Of a stretch of DNA of 64,000 bases, positions 1 through 7,875 are shown piece after piece. Source of the stretch: Phycisphaerae bacterium. GTDB lineage: Bacteria > Planctomycetota > Phycisphaerae > UBA1845 > UTPLA1. Numbering within the stretch: the stretch's first letter is position 1; every line of letters begins with the position of its first letter. A program made the position numbers and the translations under genes. Where the stretch lies: contig DATEMU010000003.1 of the NCBI GenBank assembly GCA_035275405.1, positions 992,001 through 1,056,000 on the forward strand. Direction: 5' to 3'. A model generated the notes under the pieces. The model was not told the origin of the DNA, searched no databases, and was given only the letters and a program-made list of their open reading frames with translations.

Positions 1-81
1 TGGCCGTTTCTCCCGCTATTGCCCGTTGCGCACCTTTGTCGTAGGTTCATTATGCGCGGTGCAGGTTGAGGATGCGGCAGG

Positions 82-1254
82 ATGCGAATCGGTTATTTCG
101 ATTGTTTCAGCGGCGCGGCGGGCGACATGATCCTCGCGGCGCTGGTTTCCGCCGGCCTCGACGAAGCCGCCCTGCGCGCCGAACTCGCCGGGCTCAACCT
201 GGCCGGCTACGAATTGGAGATCGCAGCCGTGAAGAAGCAGGGTTTCGCGGCGACGCATGTTCGCGTGCGGCTGACCGACCAGCCGGGCCATCGTCATTTG
301 CACCACATCACGAAAATCATCGACGATTCAGCTCTATTGGGGGCGATTAAGGACCGCGCCAAGCGCGTCTTCACGCGCCTCGCCGAGGCGGAAGCCAAGG
401 TCCATGGAACGAGCATCGAGAAGGTCCATTTTCACGAAGTCGGCGCGGTCGATGCCATCGTCGACGTCGTCGGGGCGGCCATTGGCGTCGAACGGCTGGG
501 ACTGACCCGGATCATCTGCTCCCCGATCCCGACCGGCAGCGGCGTGGTACAGTGCGAACATGGAACCATGCCGATCCCCGCGCCAGCCACGGCCGAACTC
601 TTGCGCGGCGTTCCTCTCGCGGCTTGCGACGAGCCGGGCGAGTTGATAACGCCGACGGGCGCGGCGATTCTTACCACGCTGGCGGACAGCTATGGACCCC
701 TGCCCGCTATGCGGATCGCACAGATCGGCTATGGCGCGGGAACGCGTGACGGCAAGACCCGGCCCAACATCCTGCGCCTTCTCGTGGGGGAATCCGAGGG
801 TTCGAGCGACGAGTGCGACGAAGTCGTCCTGTTGGAAACGAATCTCGACGACGCCACGGGAGAGCAGATCGCGCACGCATTCGAGGTCCTCTTCGCCGCC
901 GGGGCGCTCGATGTCTTCACGATCCCCATTTTCATGAAAAAGGGCCGTCCGGGCGTGCTGCTTTCCGTACTGGCGCCGCTGGAGCGGGCTCCTGCCTGCG
1001 AGGAGGCCTTGTTCCTGCACACCACGACTTTCGGAATCCGGCGGCAGACTTGCTCCCGTACCAAGCTCGCCCGGCAGGTCGAGACCGTCACCACGCGCTT
1101 TGGGCCGATTCGGGTCAAGATAGGTCGCCGCGGCGGACGAATCTTAATAGTGGCCCCGGAGTACGAGGACTGCGCCGCGGCCGCCCGGTCGCACCACGCG
1201 GCCCTGCGCGAAGTTATGTTTGAGGCCGAAACGGCGTGGCGGCGGCAAGCGTAG
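82..1254 (+). CDS. larC: LarC, nickel-pincer nucleotide cofactor biosynthesis protein
   Basis: 390 aa. LarC is the CTP-dependent cyclometallase that puts nickel into the pincer nucleotide cofactor of lactate racemase (LarA) and related LarA-type racemases. Family motifs seen: the N-terminal DCFSGAAGDM block (residues 7-16), the HFHEVGAVD block (116-124), CEHGTMPIPAPAT (158-170) and the C-terminal-domain start ETNLDDATGEQ (252-262). In Lactiplantibacillus the two halves (LarC1/LarC2) are joined by a ribosomal frameshift; here both lie in one continuous frame. No larA, larB or larE is visible in the window, so the enzyme receiving the cofactor must be elsewhere. The ATG follows a GAGGATGCGGCAGG stretch. 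The next gene begins 43 nt downstream, after a perfect GC hairpin. Confidence 0.93.
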   Translation: MRIGYFDCFSGAAGDMILAALVSAGLDEAALRAELAGLNLAGYELEIAAVKKQGFAATHVRVRLTDQPGHRHLHHITKIIDDSALLGAIKDRAKRVFTRLAEAEAKVHGTSIEKVHFHEVGAVDAIVDVVGAAIGVERLGLTRIICSPIPTGSGVVQCEHGTMPIPAPATAELLRGVPLAACDEPGELITPTGAAILTTLADSYGPLPAMRIAQIGYGAGTRDGKTRPNILRLLVGESEGSSDECDEVVLLETNLDDATGEQIAHAFEVLFAAGALDVFTIPIFMKKGRPGVLLSVLAPLERAPACEEALFLHTTTFGIRRQTCSRTKLARQVETVTTRFGPIRVKIGRRGGRILIVAPEYEDCAAAARSHHAALREVMFEAETAWRRQA

Positions 1255-1276
1255 CGGCCGGCCCCCGTGCCGGCCG
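1255..1276. repeat. GC-rich perfect hairpin between larC and next gene
   Basis: An 8-bp perfect inverted repeat (CGGCCGGC / GCCGGCCG) around a CCCCGT loop starts on the base after the larC stop. There is no T-tract, so it is not a classical intrinsic terminator. Similar hairpins occur at 21664-21679, 29537-29555 and 57987-58002. Confidence 0.6.
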
Positions 1277-1297
1277 TGGAACGCTGGATTCCCACCC

Positions 1298-1891
1298 ATG
1301 TCGCCGAAATTGCTTCTCGCCGCCGACGCCTTCACCCCCAGCACGCGGCAAGTGGCGATCATGGCGCTGCTCGCGGCCACGATTCTCTACGCGTATTGGT
1401 ATTCCCGGCGAAGAATGGCCCGCGCAAAATGGCCGGAGATTCGGAGGACGGAATTGGATTCCGGGGCGTCCAATGCCGCGGCCCGCAACGAACTCGCCAC
1501 CCTCGTAAAACAGCTCGACGACCTCTCGCGCCAGGTGGAAGGCCGCCTGGAAGCCAGGGTCGCTGCTTTGGAGCAATCGATCCACAACGCCGACCAGCGG
1601 ATCGCCGTCCTGCGCACGCTCCTCGTTGCCGCCCAATCCGCCGGTGTCCAAATCGAATCGGGACGTGTCGAAAAGAACCCCGCGTCCTCAAGCCTCAAAC
1701 CTCAAGTCGAAGACTCGACGCGGCGAGCCTCAAGCCTCCTGGACCCCCGCACCCGCCGCATCTACGAACTGGCCGACGCGGGCCGCACGGCCCCGCAGAT
1801 TGCCCAGGAGCTTCAGCAGCGAATCGGCGAAGTCGAACTGATCCTCAATCTGCGCGAGACAGCGCAGCATGCCAACGACCGCGCGGCGTAA
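1298..1891 (+). CDS. Membrane-anchored coiled-coil protein, unknown function
   Basis: About 197 aa from the ATG at 1298. An in-frame upstream start at 1220 would overlap larC and cross the hairpin, so it is rejected. Residues about 19-36 form one hydrophobic transmembrane helix (IMALLAATILYAYWY) followed by Arg/Lys. Residues about 55-100 are heptad-rich (Leu, Ala, Glu, Arg) and probably coiled coil. The last 40 residues (RRIYELADAGRTAPQIAQEL and following) resemble the helix-turn-helix-like tail of DUF2802/DUF6115-type bacterial membrane proteins, in which a cytoplasmic domain scans for 'IAxxL...GEVELIL'. The role is unknown. The gene follows larC on the same strand and may be cotranscribed with it. 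Confidence 0.7.
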   Translation: MSPKLLLAADAFTPSTRQVAIMALLAATILYAYWYSRRRMARAKWPEIRRTELDSGASNAAARNELATLVKQLDDLSRQVEGRLEARVAALEQSIHNADQRIAVLRTLLVAAQSAGVQIESGRVEKNPASSSLKPQVEDSTRRASSLLDPRTRRIYELADAGRTAPQIAQELQQRIGEVELILNLRETAQHANDRAA

Positions 1892-1924
1892 GCACCGGTG
1901 CCGGATCACTCTCGAAAATGAAGC

Positions 1925-3946
1925 CTAATTCGACAGCCCGCTCTTGTCGGCGCTGGCGGCGGCCTCCTGCCGATGCGCGAGCGTCACGTCGAACGTGCTC
2001 AGGCGGCAGAGCGGGTCTTCCAGGAAATGCACCTGCAGCGCGTGGTTGCCGGGACTTATGCGGCGGAGATTGAGTACCAGAGGGATAGAAATCTCCTTCT
2101 CCGGTTCCAACAACAGCGGCAATTTGGGACAAGCCTTGGGATCCGGGTTGATCTGGCTTCCGTTAATACGGATGACCGGCCAGCAGGAGAGGCGCGATCC
2201 GGATTTGTTCCTCAGCTTGAGTCTGGCACCGGCATTGCTTTCAAAGTAACTGAGGCCGAAGTCGGTCGTCGCGGCGGCGAAGGCCCATTCGCGCGGGCCC
2301 TCCAACGCGATTTCGATCGGTAGCGGTGGCGGGATCGCCTGCGGATCGACGGAGGCGACGATCCGCACTGCCCCCTTGTCCGGCAGATCGTACGCCACGT
2401 CGCAGGCCCAGTGTTTTCCGCAGTCTATTGCCTGCACCAGCCGCCCCGGGGCGACGTCCGGCTTGCGGCCATTGGGGGCCTTCGCAATGCGCAGCCAGAC
2501 GTGCGCGTTCTCGAAGCTCTGATTCAGGGCATTCTGTATCGTCACGGCGAGCGTCGAGAGCGTGCCGTCGTTGGGACCGTCGAAGTAGGCCCGCAGCCGG
2601 CCGGTGGGGATCGAATGCTGCAAATTCTCCGGCGCGCTGTCGTTGGGATAGGCGAAGGCGAGTTGGTCATCGTCCACCTCGATGACGCGATAGTGCGAAA
2701 AGCCCGTCGCCCGGTCGCGCAGGGACGTGCTGGACTCGTGCGTGCGAACGAAGGAGAGGCCGTCGATTCCTTGCAGCTTCTCGGCGAACTCCTTGAAGTC
2801 CCAGTCCGTCGCGCCACCGGTCAGGATTAGCTTGATCTTGTGATCGCGGATGAAGTCCTGGACATTGCCGCCCTCGCGCCAGATATCCAGCAGCCCCAGT
2901 TCGTCGCTGTTGGAGGCGATGAAATTGAAGCGCTTGTTGCGATTGCGCTTCAGATCCGCTTCCACCCATTGTACCTGACTGAAGTCCTGATCGATCGGGT
3001 TGCCGGGGTGATCGAGCAGCAGCAGTCCGTGATAGTTGCCGTAGTCGATCGTGCCGATGGGTTTGCTGGCGACGAAGCGCGTGAAGCTCGCCTCGTGATC
3101 GTGCGATCCGCAGAGCATGAAAACCGGCGCGTTGAAGCGCTCGAAGAACTTGAGCACCTTCGGCCAGCTCGACGCGTCGTCCCGCGCCCGCGCCCATTCC
3201 GTATAGTCGCCCGTGGCGATAATGAATTCGGGGGCCAGAAGATTGATCTCGGCGGGGAGCATTTCATCGAAATTCGGCGCGGTCAGGTCGCCGATGTTCA
3301 TGTTCGATAAGTGGACAAAGCGAAACTTGTCCTTAAAGGTGTCCACGATCTTGACGCTGCGCGGCGCGGAATAGACCGCGCCATCCGCCTTCACCTGGAT
3401 GTCGTAGAGTCCCGGCGCGATGGTGGCCGGCACTTGCAGGATGAGACTGCAATATTCGTTGTTCACATAGGACGGCGGCGTCGTCGGCTTCAGAGGTACG
3501 CGGATCGACGTTTCGATCGAGTGCAGAAGTGCGAAGCTGACATCGCCCTTCACCTCCGGCGTCAATCGCATGACAAAGTAAAACGTTTCGCCGGGCGTCA
3601 CGAAGATCGGTCGGCCCTGTGAAGGCTCGCGGATGACCGCGGAAGGCCCGTCATCAACGGCGGGGGTCTTCATGATCGAGGCTTGAGCCTCAATGGTCCG
3701 CCGGGTCGGTCGTTCGGAAGGAGTCTCACCAGGCTGGGATGGCGCGGGCCGATCTTCTGAAGGCCCCGATTTCGTCTGTTCGCCTGAGTCGCGCGTCGCC
3801 GAAGGCGGCCCGCTTTCGTCATTGGCAGGCGATTTTTCGGCCGATCGAGGTTCTTCACCTGCGGATTGAGCGGTCGCGATATCCGCGGCGCGCATCAAGA
3901 ACAGGACGCATAGCCCGACGACCATTCCACTCGGCAGCCTTGCCAT
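1925..3946 (-). CDS. Secreted metallophosphoesterase-like protein with degenerate active site
   Basis: 673 aa. A signal peptide covers about residues 1-26 (hydrophobic core, then ATAQS), followed by a Pro/Ser/Glu-rich low-complexity linker (about 30-95) and a beta-sandwich-like segment (100-200). Residues about 208-450 have the layout of calcineurin-type metallophosphoesterases: HLSNMNIGD (212-220) where DxH is expected, TGDYTE (245-250) for GDxxD, CGSHDHE (279-285) for GNHD/E, and TGGATDW where GHxH is expected. Several metal ligands are therefore missing, so it may be catalytically dead or highly divergent. The C-terminal 200 residues look like two beta-sandwich domains. The ATG has a GGGAG Shine-Dalgarno 5 nt upstream. 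It is convergent with the preceding plus-strand gene and divergent from the next. Confidence 0.7.
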   Translation of the reverse strand: MARLPSGMVVGLCVLFLMRAADIATAQSAGEEPRSAEKSPANDESGPPSATRDSGEQTKSGPSEDRPAPSQPGETPSERPTRRTIEAQASIMKTPAVDDGPSAVIREPSQGRPIFVTPGETFYFVMRLTPEVKGDVSFALLHSIETSIRVPLKPTTPPSYVNNEYCSLILQVPATIAPGLYDIQVKADGAVYSAPRSVKIVDTFKDKFRFVHLSNMNIGDLTAPNFDEMLPAEINLLAPEFIIATGDYTEWARARDDASSWPKVLKFFERFNAPVFMLCGSHDHEASFTRFVASKPIGTIDYGNYHGLLLLDHPGNPIDQDFSQVQWVEADLKRNRNKRFNFIASNSDELGLLDIWREGGNVQDFIRDHKIKLILTGGATDWDFKEFAEKLQGIDGLSFVRTHESSTSLRDRATGFSHYRVIEVDDDQLAFAYPNDSAPENLQHSIPTGRLRAYFDGPNDGTLSTLAVTIQNALNQSFENAHVWLRIAKAPNGRKPDVAPGRLVQAIDCGKHWACDVAYDLPDKGAVRIVASVDPQAIPPPLPIEIALEGPREWAFAAATTDFGLSYFESNAGARLKLRNKSGSRLSCWPVIRINGSQINPDPKACPKLPLLLEPEKEISIPLVLNLRRISPGNHALQVHFLEDPLCRLSTFDVTLAHRQEAAASADKSGLSN

Positions 3947-3997
3947 AATCGCTCCCTCGAATTTCGGTTCCTATGGTCTCTTTTTTCACGATTTTTG

Positions 3998-4025
3998 TTG
4001 TGATCCCAATGAAGGGCGTTATTAT
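3998..4025 (+). promoter_or_regulatory. Candidate sigma70-type promoter for the dehydrogenase gene
   Basis: TTGTGA at 3998-4003, a 16-nt spacer, then TATTAT at 4020-4025, within an AT-rich intergenic patch. It would give a leader of roughly 185 nt before the ATG at 4218. No start-site data support it. Confidence 0.4.
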
Positions 4026-4029
4026 ACCG

Positions 4030-4043
4030 TGTGACAGGTCACA
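4030..4043. promoter_or_regulatory. Palindromic operator candidate
   Basis: A perfect inverted repeat TGTGAC-AG-GTCACA lies immediately after the candidate -10 box, so a bound protein would cover the transcription start. The half-sites resemble CRP/FNR half-sites (TGTGA/TCACA) but the spacing is 4 nt rather than 6, so the regulator is unknown. Confidence 0.4.
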
Positions 4044-4217
4044 AGGCTATGTTTTCATTCTGTCGGCCAAGTGACCCAATGACGGAACGTATCACGCGGG
4101 TTGTGGCACAGCGACCCTAAACCTCATTCCCGGTTTGGCGTTGCGCCATCGATCGGTTGCAGTGGGCCCCGCGGGATGTGAATTCCTGCCCACATGTCTC
4201 TCTTTGAGGTGCAAGAC

Positions 4218-5183
4218 ATGAGGGGAGACAAGTCCTACAAGATCGTTGTGGCGGAGCCCTTTTCGCCCGAGGCGATCTCTCGTCTCGAACAGATTGGTCA
4301 AGTCACCGTACTCCAGGATGCCGCTCCCGAGACGATGATGGCGGCGCTCCCGAACGCGGATGCGCTCCTGGTTCGTTCCAAGGCGCACGTTACCGCCCGG
4401 ATTATTGACGCCGCGCCGAATCTGAAAGTCATCGGCCGGGCCAGTGCGACGGCGGACCATATCGATCTTCGCGCCGCCCGGCGCCGAAACATCAGCGTCG
4501 TTTACGCTCCCCAGGTCGCGGTATCTTCGACGGCCGAATTCACACTCGCGATGATCATGGCGCTCCATCGCCGGCTGCATTTCTTCGATCGGCAGATTCG
4601 CGAGGGACAGTTTGACGTACTGCGGACACCCGCCGGACGGGAAATGAGCCGTGAAACGCTCGGGCTATGGGGCCTCGACCCGATTGCGGAACGTCTGGGC
4701 GTCCTTTGCACTGCCGCGTTCGGATTGCGCATCCTTTACCACGACCCCGCCGGGCGCGATCCCGTCGATTTCAAGGGCGAGGCCGTCGATCTCGATCGGC
4801 TGCTGGCCGAGTCGGATTTCCTCTCGCTGCATCTGCCGCACTCGGCTGAGAACAAGGCCATTCTCAACGCCCAGCGTTTGGCGAAGCTCAAACCGACCGC
4901 CATCGTGGTCAATACCTCCCGGGGCAGCTTGATCGACACTATCGCCCTGGCGCAGGCTCTCAAAAAAGGCGATATCGCCGGCGCCGGCCTCGACGTATTC
5001 GAGATCGAGCCCCTTCCCGCCGACCACCCGATCCGCCGCGCCCCGCGTTGCATCCTTACACCGCACGTCGCCGGGGCCACGCTCGACGCCTCCAGCGAGC
5101 GCTTCAACGTCGCCGACGACGTAGTACGCGTCCTGACCGGCGAGCCGCCGCAGTTCCCCGTCCCGCTGCCCGACCAACCATAG
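4218..5183 (+). CDS. D-isomer-specific 2-hydroxyacid dehydrogenase (SerA-like), divergent NAD loop
   Basis: 321 aa. The fold and motifs match the D-3-phosphoglycerate dehydrogenase / 2-hydroxyacid dehydrogenase family, NAD(H)-dependent enzymes that interconvert 2-keto and D-2-hydroxy acids. The catalytic Arg (NTSRGS, R235), Glu (DVFEIEP, E264) and His (TPHVAG, H283) are all present. The Rossmann glycine loop, normally GLGRIG, reads GLDPIA (residues about 152-157), losing two of three glycines, while the downstream Asp (ILYHDP) is kept. At 321 aa it matches short-form enzymes and lacks an ACT domain. The ATG at 4218 is preferred because GAGG lies 8 nt upstream; an in-frame ATG at 4194 is the alternative. 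The substrate is uncertain: phosphoglycerate is only one possibility. A terminator follows. Confidence 0.8.
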   Translation: MRGDKSYKIVVAEPFSPEAISRLEQIGQVTVLQDAAPETMMAALPNADALLVRSKAHVTARIIDAAPNLKVIGRASATADHIDLRAARRRNISVVYAPQVAVSSTAEFTLAMIMALHRRLHFFDRQIREGQFDVLRTPAGREMSRETLGLWGLDPIAERLGVLCTAAFGLRILYHDPAGRDPVDFKGEAVDLDRLLAESDFLSLHLPHSAENKAILNAQRLAKLKPTAIVVNTSRGSLIDTIALAQALKKGDIAGAGLDVFEIEPLPADHPIRRAPRCILTPHVAGATLDASSERFNVADDVVRVLTGEPPQFPVPLPDQP

Positions 5184-5238
5184 CGGCAGATTCTGCTTAA
5201 TTTCCGGAACCCGCCTGCATCCACCGGCGTCAAACAAC

Positions 5239-5260
5239 CGTAGCCACGCGGCTACGTTTT
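5239..5260 (+). terminator. Rho-independent terminator after the dehydrogenase gene
   Basis: A 7-bp stem CGTAGCC / GGCTACG with an ACGC loop is followed directly by TTTT. It lies 55 nt after the stop and just before the next gene's GAGG ribosome-binding site. Confidence 0.6.
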
Positions 5261-5271
5261 GAGGTGCCGCC

Positions 5272-5895
5272 ATGGATTTGAGTCGTCCATCGACACTGTT
5301 TTGCCTGGTCCTCTCGCTGGTCACGGCAGTAGGTATCGGGCACTACCGCAAGTCCCGCAAAATTCATGAATTTCATGGCACGTTGCGTCACGGCTTCGCG
5401 TGCATCCCGGAAGATCCATGTGGGGAGGCGTTGCTCGTGACGCCCGCCGGGAGCTATGAGTTGAGTTTTGCCCGATGCCCGGAGTGGCGGGCGCAGTTGC
5501 CGGCCTTAAGAGGTCAGGAAATCATCGTTCGCGGCACGTTGCACATCTGGCCTCGTGGTTCTCGATTTCAACGCGACCGCCTTCGGTACTGGCGGGATCG
5601 GTTCCGGCTCTGGCTGGGTCGGCCAGTAGCGGTCCATCGCCGAATTCGCGTCCACGAACTGTGCCTGGTCGGACCGGCAAAGACCGCCGTTTCATTGGAG
5701 CGTCAGGGCCTTCGAATCACCCATTGCTTGACGCGGCCGAACCATTTTCCTACCTTCTCGTACATTCCCCAAGGGGGGAATCGCAACAACGACTACGGAG
5801 ACCCACACCATGGCGGTCAAGATCGGCATCAACGGCTTCGGGCGAATCGGCAGAATGGTCGCGCGGGCGATGGCCCTGCGGCAGAACGAGTTTGA
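5272..5895 (+). CDS. Hypothetical membrane-anchored protein, overlaps gap start
   Basis: 207 aa. It starts at an ATG with GAGG 7 nt upstream. Residues about 9-25 form an N-terminal hydrophobic helix (signal anchor or signal peptide); the rest is rich in Arg, Trp and His with no recognised motif. The frame runs 86 nt into the GAPDH gene, and its last roughly 28 residues (NRNNDYGDPHHGG and after) are simply another frame of the gap start. The true protein may therefore end before this, with a mutation having removed its stop. Function unknown. The good ribosome-binding site argues that it is translated; the odd tail lowers confidence. Confidence 0.5.
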   Translation: MDLSRPSTLFCLVLSLVTAVGIGHYRKSRKIHEFHGTLRHGFACIPEDPCGEALLVTPAGSYELSFARCPEWRAQLPALRGQEIIVRGTLHIWPRGSRFQRDRLRYWRDRFRLWLGRPVAVHRRIRVHELCLVGPAKTAVSLERQGLRITHCLTRPNHFPTFSYIPQGGNRNNDYGDPHHGGQDRHQRLRANRQNGRAGDGPAAERV

Positions 5896-6865
5896 AATTG
5901 TGGGCATCAACGACGTCGGCCCGCCGCCGAAGATTCATGCTCACCTGTTCAAATACGACACCGTCCACGGCACCTGGCAGGGCGAGGTCGGCCACACAGA
6001 GAATGCACTAATCGTCAACGGACGCAAGATACGCGTGACCGGCGAAAAAGACCCGACGAAGCTGCCGTGGAAGGAACTCGGCGCTACGGTCGTCATCGAA
6101 TCGACCGGCGTCTATACCGCCAAGCGTGACGCCGCCAAAGGCAAGCCCGGCTACGATGACCACATCACCGCCGGCGCTCGAAAGGTCATCCTCTCCGCCC
6201 CCGCGAAGGACACCATCGACGCGACGGTCGTCCTCGGCGTCAACGACGAATCGCTCAAGCGCGAACACACCTTTGTCAGCAACGGTAGCTGCACGACGAA
6301 CTGCCTCGCCCCGATCGTCAAGGTCCTGGCCGACAACCCCCAGATGTTCGGCGAGAACATCACCGGCATGATGACGACAGTCCATGCCTACACCAACGAT
6401 CAGAAGATTCTCGACCAGGTGCATGGCGACGATTTGCTGCGGGCCCGGGCGGCGGCGATGAACATCATCCCCTCGAGCACCGGCGCGGCGAAGGCGATCG
6501 GCCTTGTCGTCCCGAAGAAGTCCATTCAACTCGACGGTTTCGCCCTCCGCGTGCCGGTCATGGACGGCAGCGTCGTCGATCTCACAGTGGCCCTGGAAAA
6601 AGAAGTCGAAGTCGAGGCGGTTAACGCCCTCTTCAAAAAGGCCGCCGCGGAGCCGCGTTTCAAGGGCATCCTGCAATACTGCGAAGACCCCCTTGTCTCC
6701 AGCGACGTGATCAACAACCCCTACAGCTCGATCTTCGACGCGACGCGTACGATGACGGTGCCCAAAGGCAAGGGCAAGGTTCTAAAGCTGTTGAGTTGGT
6801 ACGACAATGAGTGGGGTTTTTCCAACCGCGTCTGCGATTTGGCGATCCGCCTGGCGGCATTTTGA
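5810..6865 (+). CDS. gap: Type I glyceraldehyde-3-phosphate dehydrogenase
   Basis: 351 aa, a little longer than the usual 330-340. It catalyses NAD-dependent oxidative phosphorylation of glyceraldehyde 3-phosphate in glycolysis. Seen: the NAD-binding NGFGRIGRMVARA (8-20), the Asp after the second strand (GINDVG, D35) that favours NAD over NADP, the catalytic Cys in SNGSCTTNCLAP (C161), and the C-terminal SWYDNEWGFSNRV helix start. A GGAG lies 8 nt before the ATG. There is no pgk or tpiA next to it, unlike many bacteria; neighbours are unrelated. Confidence 0.97.
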   Translation: MAVKIGINGFGRIGRMVARAMALRQNEFEIVGINDVGPPPKIHAHLFKYDTVHGTWQGEVGHTENALIVNGRKIRVTGEKDPTKLPWKELGATVVIESTGVYTAKRDAAKGKPGYDDHITAGARKVILSAPAKDTIDATVVLGVNDESLKREHTFVSNGSCTTNCLAPIVKVLADNPQMFGENITGMMTTVHAYTNDQKILDQVHGDDLLRARAAAMNIIPSSTGAAKAIGLVVPKKSIQLDGFALRVPVMDGSVVDLTVALEKEVEVEAVNALFKKAAAEPRFKGILQYCEDPLVSSDVINNPYSSIFDATRTMTVPKGKGKVLKLLSWYDNEWGFSNRVCDLAIRLAAF

Positions 6866-6913
6866 CGATCGTCCGGTGCCAGATCTGCACTTACTACGGG
6901 AAATCGAACTGGT

Positions 6914-7819
6914 TTAGAACCGGATCGAAAGGCCCCAGTTCACGAAGAAATCCGGGGCTTCCTCGTTCAGGCCCAAGCCAATGGCAAGATCAAGCTGGAT
7001 GTTGTCGGTGATGAGATAGACCGGCCCGCCGTTAAGGTTGTGCTGGCAGTCCGTATGGTGCGTGCTCGGATAAATCCCGAAGTACTCAATGAAGAAGCTG
7101 AGTTGGTCACTAACGCTGTAGGAGCCCGCCAAAGACGCGGCGGTTTGCGAGAAGCGCGATCCTTCCGGGTCGGTGACTGACGCGATCGAGCCGACGCCAT
7201 AAACAAGAAACTTGCCGGTTACCGGATAATTCCAGGCAAGCAGCAACGAGGGATCGACATCGTCGCTGGTCTTCGTGCGGCCTCCCGTGGGAAGGGACAA
7301 CGCGGGTACGACCGAGAGGTTCGGCAGGTAATTCGTATCGTCGTGCTTTAATAGGGGAGCCTTGAAGCCGACGCTCATGTCCGTCGCCCCATCGTCATGC
7401 TGGTGGTTGGTAAAAGTGCGACCTCCGGGGGTCACATCCCGGAACTTTGACTCCGTCAGAGACATCCCGCTCCAGCCGACTCGAAATTCCAAGTCATCGA
7501 GCAAGCCGACGCGCAGGGACGTGCCCGGCACGAGGTGATTTTGGGTTTCGGTGTGCTTCTCCTGGTCATAGGAGTAAATATGCCCGATCTCCAGGTGCGC
7601 GTGACCGCGCGGCACGAGAAAGGCCGTATTCGAGAACCCCGGCCGGTCTGTGGCCAGCGGACCCTCCAATTTGGCCGGCTCGGGCCAGATGAAAAACGCC
7701 GGGCCCGACTCCGGTTCAGACGATGGTTGACTGGTTGGCGCCTCCGGTTGCGATTGAGCAAGGCAAAGCGACGCCGCCATCATGAATACGAGCCCCGAGA
7801 TACACCGTTGCAACTTCAT
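6914..7819 (-). CDS. Outer-membrane beta-barrel protein, MetA/phenol-type transporter family
   Basis: 301 aa. The signal peptide is about residues 1-21 (FMMAASLCLAQ). A short Pro/Ser/Glu-rich spacer is followed by alternating beta strands such as HAHLEIGHIYSYD, LRVGLLDDLEFRVGWSG and LSVVPALSLPTGGRTKT, ending in an aromatic residue (FVNWGLSIRF), as expected for Bam-inserted barrels. The pattern is that of the 'putative MetA-pathway of phenol degradation' porin-like family. The substrate is unknown. It is encoded downstream of the K+ importer on the same strand with a 56-nt gap, so they may share a transcript. Confidence 0.72.
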   Translation of the reverse strand: MKLQRCISGLVFMMAASLCLAQSQPEAPTSQPSSEPESGPAFFIWPEPAKLEGPLATDRPGFSNTAFLVPRGHAHLEIGHIYSYDQEKHTETQNHLVPGTSLRVGLLDDLEFRVGWSGMSLTESKFRDVTPGGRTFTNHQHDDGATDMSVGFKAPLLKHDDTNYLPNLSVVPALSLPTGGRTKTSDDVDPSLLLAWNYPVTGKFLVYGVGSIASVTDPEGSRFSQTAASLAGSYSVSDQLSFFIEYFGIYPSTHHTDCQHNLNGGPVYLITDNIQLDLAIGLGLNEEAPDFFVNWGLSIRF

Positions 7820-7875
7820 TCACATGGCTCCTCCGCACATCTGCGGTTCGACAGCATGATCCTCGCGACTTCCTG

